Of a stretch of 64,000 nucleotides of DNA, positions 10,252 through 23,200 are shown piece by piece. The DNA is from Lepturacanthus savala (taxonomy: Eukaryota > Chordata > Actinopteri > Scombriformes > Trichiuridae). Numbering within the stretch: the first letter of the stretch is position 1; every line of letters begins with the position of its first letter. Below the pieces are notes generated by a model that saw only the letters and a list, made by a program, of their open reading frames with translations, was not told where the DNA came from and ran no database searches. The DNA lies in assembly GCA_030544235.1 (NCBI GenBank), contig CM060469.1, positions 18,949,517-19,013,516 on the forward strand, written 5' to 3'. Position numbers and translations under genes: made by a program.

Positions 10252-12560
10252 TTTATTTTGTGTTGATTAATGTTAAGAAAGAATAATTACTTTAATGTGG
10301 ATATTTTCTACTATATAATTTAAGCATTAAATTAAATCTTTCACATTAAATTTTTCTCACTTGGAAATGACATGAGTTCAGATTTCTTCCTTTTCTAACA
10401 GTCACACGCAATGTTTTTTTTTTCTTTTTTTAATTGTTTGTATTTTAATCTTTTGTTTTAAATAATGTCCAAAATAAAGGTTCATACAAAAATACACAAA
10501 AAAAATCAACAATGCATGAACAGATTCCTGAAATATCTGATTTCTTGCCTCAAAAAAAAGAAAAGAAAGAGAAAGAGGTGCATTCAACATGCATTTAATC
10601 GTTGCTTGGCTGTCAAACACACAGCATTTGTATAGTTTAGTAGTGCTTCTGGTCTATTTTTCTGGCATATGGCACACATTCATAATCCCACTCAGCAGAG
10701 CAACATGGATGTATTTACAGACAACAGAGTCATAGTTACATGATAGACAAGCTGCAGACTGAAGAGTGTGGACAAACAATTCACTTATTCATCCGCTCTA
10801 TGGCCATTACAGGAGGATCCATGATTGTGGCTAGTGCAAAATAAACATCGGAACACGTTGACAGCAATTCATCTCTTTGAACCTTCACACTGCTTTTCAC
10901 AATAAAGCTGTTGGTCCTTTACACAAAAAAATATTTGTTTCCTCAATTACAACAAACTCCCATTTCCATATTCACCCTACAAGAATCACTTAGCAGCAGG
11001 TGTGATTTCAAGCACTGGCCAATGCAAAATCAGGAGAATGTTTAAAAATGACTGATACAGAAAACTTGGCAGCGTCTCAGCTGTGTGTGAACATTAGGAC
11101 ACGAGATGCTCAGCATCACTGATCTGTATGAGAAGGAGGAGATGGTTCACCCGAGTGACCATATTATACTTCATCATAAACTCTTCAAAATAAAACTATT
11201 TGGCAACTTTGAAATTAGTATTTTTGTTTTAAAATAACGAGACTTCTTATATTCTCCATTTCTCTTATTGTCAACAAATCCAATGAAAGGATCAAAACAA
11301 AATAAACTGACCCAATATGTGTAATGTGCTGGAACTTCTTTCTGTGAACTAAATTATTTACATAAAAACAGGATGAACATGGGCCTGTAGTTTATTATCT
11401 TTATTAAACACAGACAAAGTTCTAAAACCTGAGTTTAACATCTCTCTCCTGTTTTCACTATGCATCTCCATGAACAACCATGTTCAGGTTGTTAAGAATT
11501 TGTCTGCGACTTCCATTCTCAAATTTTACATCAGAGTTCAGCCTGAACATGTATTGAGGTTTGAAAAGTGTTGCATAAAGAGTGGAAAAAAGATGTGAAA
11601 TCTGCGACTGAGAGGCAGAACTGAACATTCACTTTGATTAAATATAGATATTCGTGATTATTCGATTGTAAATCATGCAGAGATACTCTAGCAGGACCCC
11701 AGAATAAAAATATAAACCTGGAAAAGTGCAGGATACAAACCAACATTTAAGTAGACAGACAGCTGAAATGACAGCTGCTGTGTTTTAGTTTTTCCACTGG
11801 ATTTGTTGACAGTAAAAGGGGGAAAAAGAAGCCATTTCAGCCTTTTCCTTTCATTCAACGTATTAATGGATTGATTTTCATTTTGATTATGAGCATCGAG
11901 AACCACCGTTCCAGGCTAATGACAGAAAGGCACTCAGCAGTCTATTAAAATGTACAATTCATCAGCCGGTCTGCAGCAGCACAGCAGGAAGTGGCCCCTC
12001 CCTCACAGAATCTGTGCAACACTGCAAAATGAAAATCAACCCTGGTCCCGTGAATTTAGAAGAAAAAAAAAAAAAAGGAGAAACTGAAAGTACAGTTGGT
12101 TCCTGTCACGTCGCCCCTCGGACAGATCCGCCATTCAGAGACGGTCCAGAGAGGAACACGCAGCACTGAACACAACACTGTCTTTCAGATCCTGGACCCC
12201 TGAAGCTCCAGTCGGACTTGACTCATGGTTTTCAATTTATCTTCAGGCAACAACTTCTGTGCACGTTTGTTTGTGGCCGAGAAGCTCAGCTCAGCAGCAG
12301 GAATGTCACATGTTCATCCTCCTCCTCCCACCATCACAAACATGTGTTCTGTGGCAGGAGAACACCTGTTTGCATCGGAAGCTACCGTTAATATCACATC
12401 AGACACATGAACATGGAGAAACTCATCAGAGACACCAGCATCTACTAAATCCAGAAAAAATAGGCCTACTGCTTTAGAGTTTGTTCCCTCTTCACTTCTT
12501 TGGCCTTAAGCAAAGTTTTTCTTTGATCTTAAAAATCATGACCAGACAGTGACACCGTGG
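10252..12560 (-). other. Presumed synj2bp 3' UTR and downstream region
   Basis: About 2.3 kb follows the synj2bp stop on the minus strand without any supported coding exon. Candidate AATAAA signals read on the minus strand lie at 10252-10257 and near 11384-11400. I cannot say which is used. The stretch contains A-rich and T-rich tracts (for example 10410-10440 and 12062-12076). Confidence 0.45.
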
Positions 12561-15500
12561 TTAAAAGTGCTTCCTAAGGTGTCGAAAGTAGAAGAACCCG
12601 GCCAAGGTGACAGCTCCCGCCAGAACCACCAGGACTTTCAGAGTGGACCCCGCAGGTCGGTAGTCGGGCTGTGGGTCCGAGGGTCCGTTCAGCTGCTGCA
12701 GCGGCTGAAACACACACGACACGACAGAGGAAACCTTACAGCTGCTCTGATCAGTCTCAGGCTGCATCTGCAGCATCAATGTTCACAGAAAAATACAAAC
12801 AGGGGCTTTGTCATCAAACCAAGAGAAGAACATGTAGAAGTTGACACAGATAAACAGGTGGCTTATCTGACCAGTGAAGATGGTGATACTTAATTTGAGT
12901 TGCAAGGAATAATCATTTAATTTATTAATCACCTACTATTTTGATACCAGATTGACGTGGAGGGTGGAGACAGTTTCCTTTTTTAAACCATGGTCAACAA
13001 ACCATCATTCTCAAAATGAATGATATGGTAAGAAACAACCACTGCACTCAGCTTTCACTGGATCTGAGTATTACAGCTACAAATAACCACTATGCTGAGA
13101 GTCCATTAATATATAATGTTGAAACAATTAATCGATTAGTTGTTTGGTTCATAAAATGCTGTAAAATGTTGATTCTGGATTCCAAAATCTGATGATTCAA
13201 ATTAATATGTCTTTTTTTCATCCAGACCAACAGACCTCAACGCAAAGATCATCAGTTTATGATTATAGAAAAAAACTACAGCCAAAAACATTGAATGATC
13301 TTTGTGTTGTGGACTGTTGGTCTGGACAAAAAAAAAAAAATAATTAGTAGATTAATCAACTCTCCAAATAGCCGTTAGTTGCAGCCCTGACATTTAATGA
13401 AATTCACATTTCCTGGTTTTAAAGTGTAATAAAGGTTCCTAAACACGTCTCAGTGGTAGAATCCATCTGTCTCGCAGCTGTAACAAGTATCAGCTGTTCA
13501 CTGGAATCAATTACAGAAGGAAATGTTGCTGCTCAGACTCACAGTGGTTTACAAAGTGGAACCGGATGTTGCTGATGCTTTAACCTTTAAACTTTATTTT
13601 ATATAAAATACGACTACTGTAACACACCTGAGAGAAAATAGGGGGGAGCAGCCGATCTAAAACTAACAGTGAAAATAAAAGAAGATTGTTAGCAGACTCT
13701 GGATGCAGATACAAACAATGACTTCAGGATTTGGAATTTAGTTTTTCCCCCTTGCAGATTTTTATAAAAATAAAACATGAAAGTTCGGAGAGAAAGAAGA
13801 CAGGCAATCACCAACAAAAGAGACTTTCTGTCCTGTGGTTATTGGTCAGAGCTTCATCTCTGAATCGAATCGATCATGAGATGAAGAGAAAAGTTCCGGT
13901 TGTTCCCGAGGATTCAGCTTCTACAAAACACTCAATGCTGATTTACTAGTTCTATCATCAAAACAGTCTCCTACCTGCTCATTAATGAACTCAAACCTGT
14001 GATCATCAGGAGGCGTTTTTACCTTTTTCTGAACACGGAGCTGCACGTCCTCTCCTGCTGATCTGAACAGCTCCACTGCAGCTCTGTGAGTCTGATCCTC
14101 CAGCTGGACGCCGTTAATCTGGAGAAACATCCAGTCAGCTCTCATTACTCAGTGTAGAATCCACAGAGGTGATGGTGCAGGCCTGTCCAGCTCATTTCTA
14201 ATGATAAACTCTGGTGTGAGTGTGATTTGTCGACCCATTTGTGACGTGATTTACACATGAACACTGAACTACACAGAGGTTTACACCTTCCTGCTGGAGG
14301 CTTTAACTGATCAACTACAATCAAGCTGTGGTGTTTTCATGAGCAACAGGAAACGTCTGTTACCGAGGCGCCGGCTACACTAGTCCTGATTTTTTTTTAA
14401 CCGGATATTTTCATCCGCCGGTTAAAAAAAATAATCTCCTTCCACATGCTGATCCTATCAACAAATATCTCAGATTACACGGAAACCTCAAGATCTAGAT
14501 TTATATAGTTGGGGCCTAAGAGGAGCTGTAATGTTTCAACTGTCCATTAATTTAATTATTTATTATTCATTATTATTCAATTTCCCGGGCCTCAATGCTT
14601 TCATATTGTCATACATATTCTGCGTTGTCAAGGAATGTTCTGCACTGTAATTTCCAATGTTTAGTAAAAATACAGTTAAAAGAAAGAAAAACTTCCCTGC
14701 CTCCTCTGCATGTTCTTCAGGTTAAAAATAAATCAACAAATATTCATGGAGCAGCCTGGTATTTGGTTGATTCCAGGGATTTGATTTGATTTGTGCTGTT
14801 GCTCAAGAATTGTGTAAAATCATAATTGTGTATATATTGAGGTGACACATAAAAATTAAATCACTTATTTAGAGGAGATTTCTATGTGGTTTTCTTGATT
14901 ATTCTATTATTGTTTATATATATAAATATACACACACACACACACATTAATCTTGCTTTTAACTTTTACATCTTGTATGTGTAGTTGTGATTTCTTCATG
15001 CTTTCAGTGCTCAACAGATTGTTGTTACCTGTGCGTGTGTGTGTGCGTGTATGAATGTACACTGGGAAGCTACAGATGAATCATTGACCCTCACAGGATA
15101 AATAAAGTTTTTTTTCTGATCTGAAAACAGCCTCCAGCCACTGATGAGGGGTCAGTTTTTACCGCCAGGATCTTGTCCCCTTCCTGCAGTCGTCCGTCCA
15201 GTCCCGCTGCTCCGTCTCCTTTTATCTTGGACACGTAAATGCCGCTGTCGTTCACCACGTACTGCTGATCCACGCCTCCCACGATGTTGAAGCCCAAACC
15301 TGAAATACATTTTCAACATTCTATCGTTACGTCTCATTTCATCAAGCTGCAGATACTATGAGAAATACAGTTCAAATTATCTGTGTAAAACTTAATTGTA
15401 AGTGTAATCAATAACCCATTAATCAGTTGGAATTAACATTTAAGAGAGAGTTGGAGTAAACATTTATCGTACAACATGAGATTTTAATGTGTTTGATTAT

Positions 15501-16620
15501 AAGGTGCAAACATGCCAAACAGCCTGTATTCAGAAACTGAGCATTCAACTTCAGGAGCAGTGAACAACGTGGGGTTTAAAATGTTCTATGTTGTTAATTA
15601 ATTGATTTATTTAATTCATTAAATCCCTGGAAAAACAAAGATGAAACAGATTCAGTAAATTTGTAGTTTTATCTTGTAACATTTACTACAAAGCTCTTCC
15701 ACAATCATTCGACCAATTTCATCAGAATGATGGATTTCCAACACATGTAGAACATGTGTAGAAACTAACACTGATTTTTGCATTTGAAGTAATTTTCAGT
15801 AAACTGTCAAACAATAAACTGAACGTTATGTTCAATCAGACAACTAATCAACTATCAGAATAGTGGTTAGTTGCAACCCTATAACCTACATACACTGCTG
15901 TTGTATGCTCCTATCATTTACTATTTGTGAAATGAGATGATGTTATTAAAACAAATCTGGGTAAGATTAATATTTTTACCAACTGTTATTTTAGGTTCTG
16001 ATTAGCTGTTGGATTTAATACCAACAGAAAGTTATGCATACTTTCTAAAAAGAAAAAGGTGCTTCGAGAGTAAAAGTGAAGAGGCCAGGTTCCAGATGTT
16101 TACCTGGCAGCAGCTGCTGATCAATCATCAATCATCTCACTGATCAAAGTGCAGGAGGAAAGTTTCCAACTCTCAACTAGAAAGCTGCTGCTCGCTTATT
16201 CAGAGAAAAATCCAGATCAATAATAAATTGCAGAAACTGAATCAAATCTCAAGAAGAGTCAAAGCAGCGGAGCAGAAGCTGTTTCAGGCCGAGAAGCTGC
16301 TGCTTTATTTCACATTTCAGCACAGTGTTAATATGCAATAATTCAGGTTTTATGAGTGATTAATATTCTCTAACTTTCAGCAGCTTTACAAACACTTTTT
16401 CCTCTGTCTGTGCTGGATCAGGATCTTTGCTAGCTTGAACTCTCAGATTAGCCATTAGCATGATGAACAGCTAGCGTCTACCTCCGCTGCTTCGTAGCCG
16501 CGTAGCGCGTCTCTCCGGCGGCTCCGTGTCGGCGCAGCCGCCGCCGCTGCTCTTACCTGCGGGGCCCCGCTTCAGCTTTATGTCCACCACGGTGGCTGCG
16601 GAGGGAACGGACCCGTTCAT
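12561..16620 (-). CDS. synj2bp: SYNJ2BP / OMP25, synaptojanin-2-binding protein, PDZ tail-anchored mitochondrial protein, 146 aa, 4 exons
   Basis: Exons: 16557-16620, 15163-15299, 14023-14118, 12561-12704; the sum is 146 codons plus stop (human 145). One PDZ domain spans about residues 10-100. Its GLGF carboxylate loop is at residues 22-25, followed by [20 protein letters not shown] and [17 protein letters not shown], very close to mammalian SYNJ2BP. The C-terminus has a hydrophobic segment (about 121-139, [19 protein letters not shown]) and a basic tail RHLRKHF, the signature of a tail anchor for the mitochondrial outer membrane. The family binds C-terminal PDZ ligands such as those of synaptojanin-2 and activin receptors. 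A second, stronger-looking donor at 13974 would extend exon 3 by 16 codons in frame. The ATG lies in a CpG-rich exon. Identification is secure. Confidence 0.96.
13118..13392 (+). mobile_element. MITE-like element, copy 4, internally rearranged
   Basis: It begins AACAATTAATCGATTAGTTG and ends TAGTTGCAGCCCTG. It contains the core segment around CCAGACCAACAGACCTCAAC and then the reverse complement of the same segment (TGTGGACTGTTGGTCTGGAC). The copy therefore folds back on itself. It lies in the last intron of synj2bp. Confidence 0.8.
14930..15125 (+). mobile_element. Possible 3' tail of a retroposon
   Basis: A CA-rich run, TG repeats and a terminal CACAGGATAAATAAAGTTT followed by T-rich sequence resemble the 3' ends of fish non-LTR elements. 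The assignment is weak. Confidence 0.3.
15826..15884. mobile_element. MITE family fragment, copy 5
   Basis: AGACAACTAATCAACTATCAG followed by ATAGTGGTTAGTTGCAACCCT matches the terminal region of the MITE-like family. The rest of the element is absent. Confidence 0.6.
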
Positions 16621-16837
16621 GGTGTCAACGCGGCGGTACGAAGCGTTCGGGGACGAGGGGGGGGCGCAAACTACTCATCTGAAGGTGAACTCATTCAAGA
16701 CTTTCGATTTGCTTCCTCCGACTCAGGCGCTGGCTTGTTGCTGTGCTGCCGCCTGGAGGAAAGAGCAGGAACTGCAGGCTGAACTTTGAACTCCAGGAGG
16801 CAGATCCATAGGGCAGATCCCTGTTGTCTATCCACGC

Positions 16838-16915
16838 AGGGGTGTTAAACTCAAGGCCCGGGGGCCAAATCTGGCCCGGCACCTCATTTTCTGTGGCCCC
16901 TCAAGAGCTTGCACA
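16838..16915. mobile_element. hAT-like fragment, 'GGTGTTAAACTCAAGGCCCG' type end
   Basis: AGGGGTGTTAAACTCAAGGC, then GGGCCAAATCTGGCCCGGC, is a terminal motif found widely in fish genomes and usually assigned to hAT-like elements. A related end is at about 27134. Confidence 0.6.
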
Positions 16916-17407
16916 GTCCTGTGTGATTTATTAAGAGATGGGAAAGCAAATAAATGTTTGAACCAGAGACACACTGGTCACGTTGTCTTTGTACGACTTC
17001 ATTAACTCCAAAGTCTTTTCTCAATTGGCCACGAAGGTTGTTTAAAAACAGGAAAGTTTCTGTTTTTCCTTATTTTCCTTTGCTGGAGTACATCGGTCAT
17101 TACTTTCTTGTACTTTCTATTCTTTAATATTTAGTATAGCAACACAAAACCATAGATTCCACTCTGAAAAATCCATTAAATAAATAAAATTGTTAATAGT
17201 GGTTATCAGCATATTCTTGTATGAGTTTCTAGATATCTGTGATGATTTTCAATGTTTTGCTGCAGAATTTATAATAATTAGAGCTAACAACAATATAACA
17301 TTTCTGCATCAACATATTTTTAAATTTTGTTTAAAGTTTAAATTTTGTCTTAGCAAATTGTCACCACCACTATTATGAGTAGAGAGGCAATTATTTAATA
17401 TAGTAGT

Positions 17408-17754
17408 AGTCAGTCAGTCATCTTCTATACCTGCTTATTAGGGTCACAGGGGTCTGCTGGAGCCTATCCCAGCGTGTTATGGCAAGAGGCAGGGATACAC
17501 CCCAGATGGTCACCAGCCTATTGTGGGGCACACACACCATTCACTCACACACTCACACCTACGGGCAATTTAGAGTCTCCAATTAACCTCAGCATGTTTT
17601 TGGACTGTGGGAGGAAGCTGGAGTACCTGGTGAAAACCCACGCAGACACGGGGAGAACATGCAAACTCCACACAGAAAGGTCCCAGACCCAGGACCAAGG
17701 AGGTCTTGAACCTGCGACCTTCTTGCTGTGAGGCAACAGCGCCACTGTGTCGCC
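17408..17754 (+). mobile_element. Short interspersed repeat, copy A
   Basis: It runs from GTCAGTCAGTCATCTTCTAT to CACTGTGTCGCCC. Internal landmarks are TTTTTGGACTGTGGGAGGAA, GGGAGAACATGCAAACTCCA and CTTCTTGCTGTGAGGCAACA. This is a very common teleost repeat; I do not assign its class. Copy B at 45455-45789 is closely similar. Compared with B, copy A has an extra segment near 17478-17520 and lacks a few bases near its end. The open frame across it is not a gene. Confidence 0.85.
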
Positions 17755-18056
17755 CAGCCTCAGATGTCTTCTGGAAATATTCAACACCATCACTGAAGCC
17801 AACCTGTGGGAACTCACCAAACATGACCTAATAGAAATACAAATCCAGAGGAGGAAATGGAGGTGGATAGGTCATACACTTATAAAACAGGCTCTGACAT
17901 GGAACCCACAACAGGAGAAGTGAACAATGACCAAGAACCACCTGGAGAAGAACCACAGAACAGGAGATGGAGAAAGAACGGCTGTCATGGCAACAACTGG
18001 AGCAGAAAGACCAAGAGGATGGAAGAACTTCATCAATGGCCTCTGTTCCTATGAGA
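17755..18056 (+). mobile_element. Fragment of a non-LTR retrotransposon reverse-transcriptase C-terminus
   Basis: The conceptual peptide includes EIQIQRRKWRWIGHTL and QALTWNPQ, then NFINGLCSYEN. These are the conserved 'RR.WRWIGH' and terminal motifs downstream of the reverse transcriptase in many fish LINEs. The frame is broken, so it is a decayed fragment. It directly abuts interspersed-repeat copy A. Confidence 0.75.
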
Positions 18057-20293
18057 ATTTAAAGTATTAATTTATCCAAAGTATTCAAAATTGGCTCCAA
18101 GTTAATGACCTACATCATTAAAATGCTCTAATAGGTTTGCTACTCATAACATGTAATATAATTTAACACAGTCTGCATAATGAGTATTTGATACTTTGAG
18201 TATATTTTTTCTAACAGATAAACAGATCTGAACACTTTACCTCTCTCTCTGTTTAACTGCAAGGCAAGTTTGTCTATCTTATAATTACATAAAAGCACAA
18301 AATCAAGGCCACCAATCAAAAAAATATCATTTTAAACGTATTATTCAGAAAAAATTATTAATTCGAACAGTATTTCTCACACAAGTCTTGTTTTTAGAGA
18401 TAATACGAAAGCGAAACGAGTAGCATATCAGTCATGTAACACACGTGGCTGCATAAGTGAGATAGGATCATTCTTCAGCTGCTGTCAGTAGCTCACCTTT
18501 AATACATTTCTTCTATTATATTATCTTCTATTATGTGAGTGTATAGATATTTGTTTTTAGGATGAGTTTTGCTTCTTAAAACCACCAAAATATGGGAGCC
18601 CTTTTTGTCATATATTGGTCTGAATATCTCTACTATTCTTGCAAGAGGGTTTGTATAGTAGTTGGGAGGGTCTTGCCTTGTAGGTGACACCCTACTGCCT
18701 ATTTGATGTGTTTTTGTATCTGTGCCTTACTTTGGTCATGTGAATGCATCATGCATAGACGTGTACACTGGCTTTATTTTACCTGTTTATCTTATTTATG
18801 CAGGACTCCTGAATCTCTCGCCTGTATAAATCGGAATCTAATTATGTATGAGCCAAATGTGTGTTTTTTTTGTTGTTCTTGTCATATGTGTTAAAATAAA
18901 ATACAAATATTTTAAAAAAAAACCCAACACAAAAATATAATAATAGCTTTAAATATAACCCAGGGAAATTGTATGATCTATGTCTACAATTTATTCTATA
19001 TTCTCGTCTATAATTAATTTTATCATCTGACGATGTCTGTTCGAACATCTGCAGTTATTTCTGTAACAGTACAACAGAACAATCAATGCATTGTATTTAT
19101 TTACTGTAATAATCCCTAGAAAGTGACTGACAGGGATCAGATTCTCCACAGTTGAGTAAAATAAGGAACCAGAGTCTGTTTTTATGTTTTTATGAGTTCA
19201 GGCAGGTAATGAACAATAATCTGAAACAACCAACATTTCAGTCATTAGTTGTGTGTTGCCTCTTTATTTATAAGAACATGATCTGAAAATAGTGTACCAC
19301 TGTTTTCTTTGGCAACTCATCAGGGACCCCCCCCACCCCGCCACATTTCACTTTAATTTGAGCCTCTTTTTTTACTATTTGATTTGACTTCAACATGAAA
19401 TCATATTTAGTAAAACACTGTGCAGCTTTCCACTATCAGCACAGGAGGATTAATACTGAACAAACCAGGAGCTCTGAGTCGGTATATAAATACGTTTTAA
19501 GAAATTTCATCATCAGCCAACAGGCCAGTGATAGTGAATCCTTTACGCGCCCAAAACTGAAATAAAACAATGAAGGAACCAAGTTGACTTTCAGCATCAC
19601 TCTCATGCATTAAAAAGGCTTTTTATGTCTGGAGCTTCTCATCATCCAGGTCATGGTTATTTATCCAAGAAGGGTTGAATCAAGGGAAACTGGACTTTGT
19701 TATAGATACTTGAAGAACTTTTCCTGAATAGATAATCTCCAATGTCTCCAATGACTGTGGTTACAACACCAATGAACCAAGTGGATTTAATGACCCTGAT
19801 AACGACTCCACACAGGTTAAACAGCTGGAACCAGGCAGTCAGGCTGAAGTCCAGTCTACAAACCCTAGTTTCCCTTCTTTCATCCATCTATGGGTCACAA
19901 AGGCTTATCAGGATTTGATTGAACTATAATAAACACAAACATACTGTAAACAAAATACAGCATTCTAGTGGAATAATATGAAATGTTTAGGACACGTCAC
20001 GTTTCCACTCGATCAACAATCATATCGTTAGGGTTATATTTCCTTAAAACATCTGTTTCAACACCCTTCACTTCACTCACTATGCAGATAGTGTTATGTC
20101 ATAAAATATAATGGACTGTAAGTGGTTATAAAATGAGACGTCATCCAGCAGAAAAACAATGAAGAGGATTATATTGTGCAGACCTGGTTAATGTGCCATC
20201 TGTTCTGTGATAAATAAAGAGCTGCAGGTGGCTGCACTCTGCAGATTCCATCAGGAGTTTGTCCTCCTGTCCAGCTGTGGCGGTTCCAGAGGT

Positions 20294-23200
20294 TCAGATC
20301 ATGCTCGGGGCGGCGCTGTACAGGTTCACGTCCCCCTCCACTCGCAGCAGGGTCACCTCCTCCAGGCCCCCGACTCTGTGCTCGTACTCCAGCAGGTGAG
20401 TTCCGTCCACTGCCACTTTGAACATGTCCTCCTCCACGAGGATCTTCAGCTGCAGGGAGACGACAACCATTGTATTGTATGTTGAGTTCATTGTATGTAT
20501 GACCCCATACTATGGGGTCTCTTTGTCAATGTCTTGACTATATTTTCTATTCATTTTAGAACTCGTGCTAAATAAAAGTGTGACTTTTCAAGAGAAATTT
20601 GTGTTTTCCATGAAAAGTCACACTTTTATTTAGCACGAGTTCTAAAATGAATAGAAAATATAGTCAAGACATTGACAAAGTTAGAAATGATTTGTATTTG
20701 AAATAATATTTTTTTTCCTTCAAACTTAAATTTCATCAAAGGGAGGCCAGTTTTATAGCTTCTCTAACCAGCTCAACTGTTTTCAGCTGTGCTAACATGA
20801 TTGAACAAGGGTTTTCTAATCATCCGTTAGCCTTCTGACACAATGAGCAAACACATTGTACCATTAGAACACTGGAGTGATAGTTGCTGGAAATGGGCCT
20901 CTGTATGTAGAAGAATAGTCATTTACCACATTAGCAGTGTATAGAGTGTATTTCTGAAGTTATCTTTATAGAAAAAAACAGTGTTTTTCTTTCAAAAATA
21001 AGGAAATTTCTAAGTGACCCTAAACTTTTGAATGGTAGAATATATATGTAGTCAATTTCTCATCACTTTGTCTTGTTAGTCTATCAATTGTCCTGTAAGT
21101 GCATGTCTGTCTATCGTTCGTTTGTCTGTCTGTCCACCCTCCCATTCATCATTGTCTGGTTTTGTAATCTTTTAATTTTATTTTTTATTTTTTTTGCCCA
21201 TTGTTGTTGCCCTATGTCCATTGTCCAGTTTTGACTGACTGTGATTTAGGGGATGTGGGTGAGTCTGCAACAATCATTGTATATGATTTTGATGTATGTT
21301 TGTAAATAGTCCAAATTAAAAATAAAGTTGTCCTCCGAAGAGGGGGGGTGGAGGTGGGCCAAAAAAAAAAAAAAAAAAAATTCTCATCACTTCACCTCAA
21401 ATCGTTGGCCCTGGACGAACGGGAAGCCTCCGTCCCGTTCCTCCGGTCCCCAGTATCCTCCCAGGTTGGAGTTTCTAACAATAGTTTGCTCATTAAATCG
21501 AGGATTGAAGTGAAAGACGACATCTTGACCTCTGACGAAATCGACATGGAATCTACAAGACAAAAAAAAGAGAAATGAGCTGTAGCTGTGATTGATCACT
21601 CCTCCACTGTCCAATGAATAAAGGCATTACAACAGAATAAACCGTGAAATACAGACAGTGTGATCATGTCCTGAAGACGACGTCGGGTTATTTCTGCATC
21701 CTGAGTCTGTTCAGAGGTTCAGTGAAACCTCATTAACTCTGAGAGGAGGGAAAACCTGAGTTTTCAGTTCCAGAAACAGGAAAGTTAAATATAGGCCGAC
21801 TTACTGCAGTAACTGACTCAGAGTTTCTCTCTCCTCCCTCTGACTGACGCTGTTTTTTTTCCTAGGTTCATTCAGTCCACACCAAAGCTTGTATCAAAGC
21901 ATATTAATGTTATAATGTGATATATATATAAATCTGGTAAATGATTAATTAATGGGCAACACTAAATATAAACTCCTTTTTTAGAATGTGCACTGTCCAC
22001 ACACACATGCATTGATCTCAGTGTCCACTTTACTAAAATGGAAGCTCTGCCTTTTATTTACCCGTTGCCATGGCTACTCATAATATTGGAGCTCCATGGA
22101 TTTTGCATTCACCACACAGATGAGTTTAACTCTGAGTGAACATCCGACATCAGAATCAAACAAACTAACTAAAGGATGGTTCAGAGTTCATCAGTTACCT
22201 GTTGGCACCAGGAACAGGCTCCGCAACTATCGTGATTAAAAGTTGCGGCATAATTCCAGCATGAAGCGGCAGATCATACGGCACCATCTGCAAGAAATAC
22301 TCACAGGTTAGATCATCACAATGGGTTTACTGTTCTTTTCAGTTTTCTGGAGAATTTATTTTATTTATCAGGCAAAATAAAGACTACACAAATAGTTCTT
22401 ATCAATTTCCTTCTGATAATTTTCCTGGAGCAGAAAAGTTCATCAGTGACAGTGTGACCAATATAACATTAGAGCTGCAACTAATGACTATTCTGACAGT
22501 CAAATAATCTATTGATTATTGAAATGATTAATTGATTAGTAGTTTGGTTCATAAAATAGTGTAAAACATCGATCAGTATTTCCCAAACCTGAAGATTCAA
22601 CCTAAAATGTAATTTTTGTCCAGACCAACAGTCCATAACTCAAAGATGATCAGTTTACTATTATAAAACACTAAAGAAACCAGAAAATAATCAGATTTGA
22701 GAGGCTGGAATGCATTAATACTATATACTAATACTAATAGAGAATTTGGACACAAAAAAAGGACTTAAATCAGATATCAAAATAGTTGGCAATTAATAGT
22801 TTGAAAATAATTTATTAATCAAGTAATCACTGCAGCTCTAAAATACAGTTACTATAGGGACCTTTTTAATTAAATATTAGTTGACTTTGCTCCAACATCC
22901 CAGTGAAATCTTCATCCCATAATCAACACACAGCATCAGACGACTACTTTGGAAAATGTGGAGATTTTCACATTTTAAAAATTACAAGGCAACAACTGCA
23001 CAAATGATTTTAGAACAAAATGACAACAAACAAAAAATCCTTTTTAATAATAAACCTTTACAAAAGTGACAAGTCATTGTGGAAATAGTGATGAATATAC
23101 AAATATAATTAAACTGTGATTTTAGCGGTTAATAATACAGTGTTTCAATAAACAGTAAACACATTAGTCTTGTTAAAGTGTAAATAGGATCATATGGCAC

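Larger units (their letters stand above)
16621..20293. other. Intergenic region between synj2bp and lgals3
   Basis: It holds the synj2bp promoter-proximal sequence, transposon fragments (listed separately) and AT-rich unique sequence from about 18060 to 20200. The end nearest 20293 should include the lgals3 3' UTR. I see no coding exon. Confidence 0.6.

Noticed and set aside
17474..17731. Peptide LESPINLSMFLDCGRK.. also found at 45361-45753
   Set aside because: It lies within two copies of an interspersed repeat; the shared peptide reflects the repeat, not a gene family.
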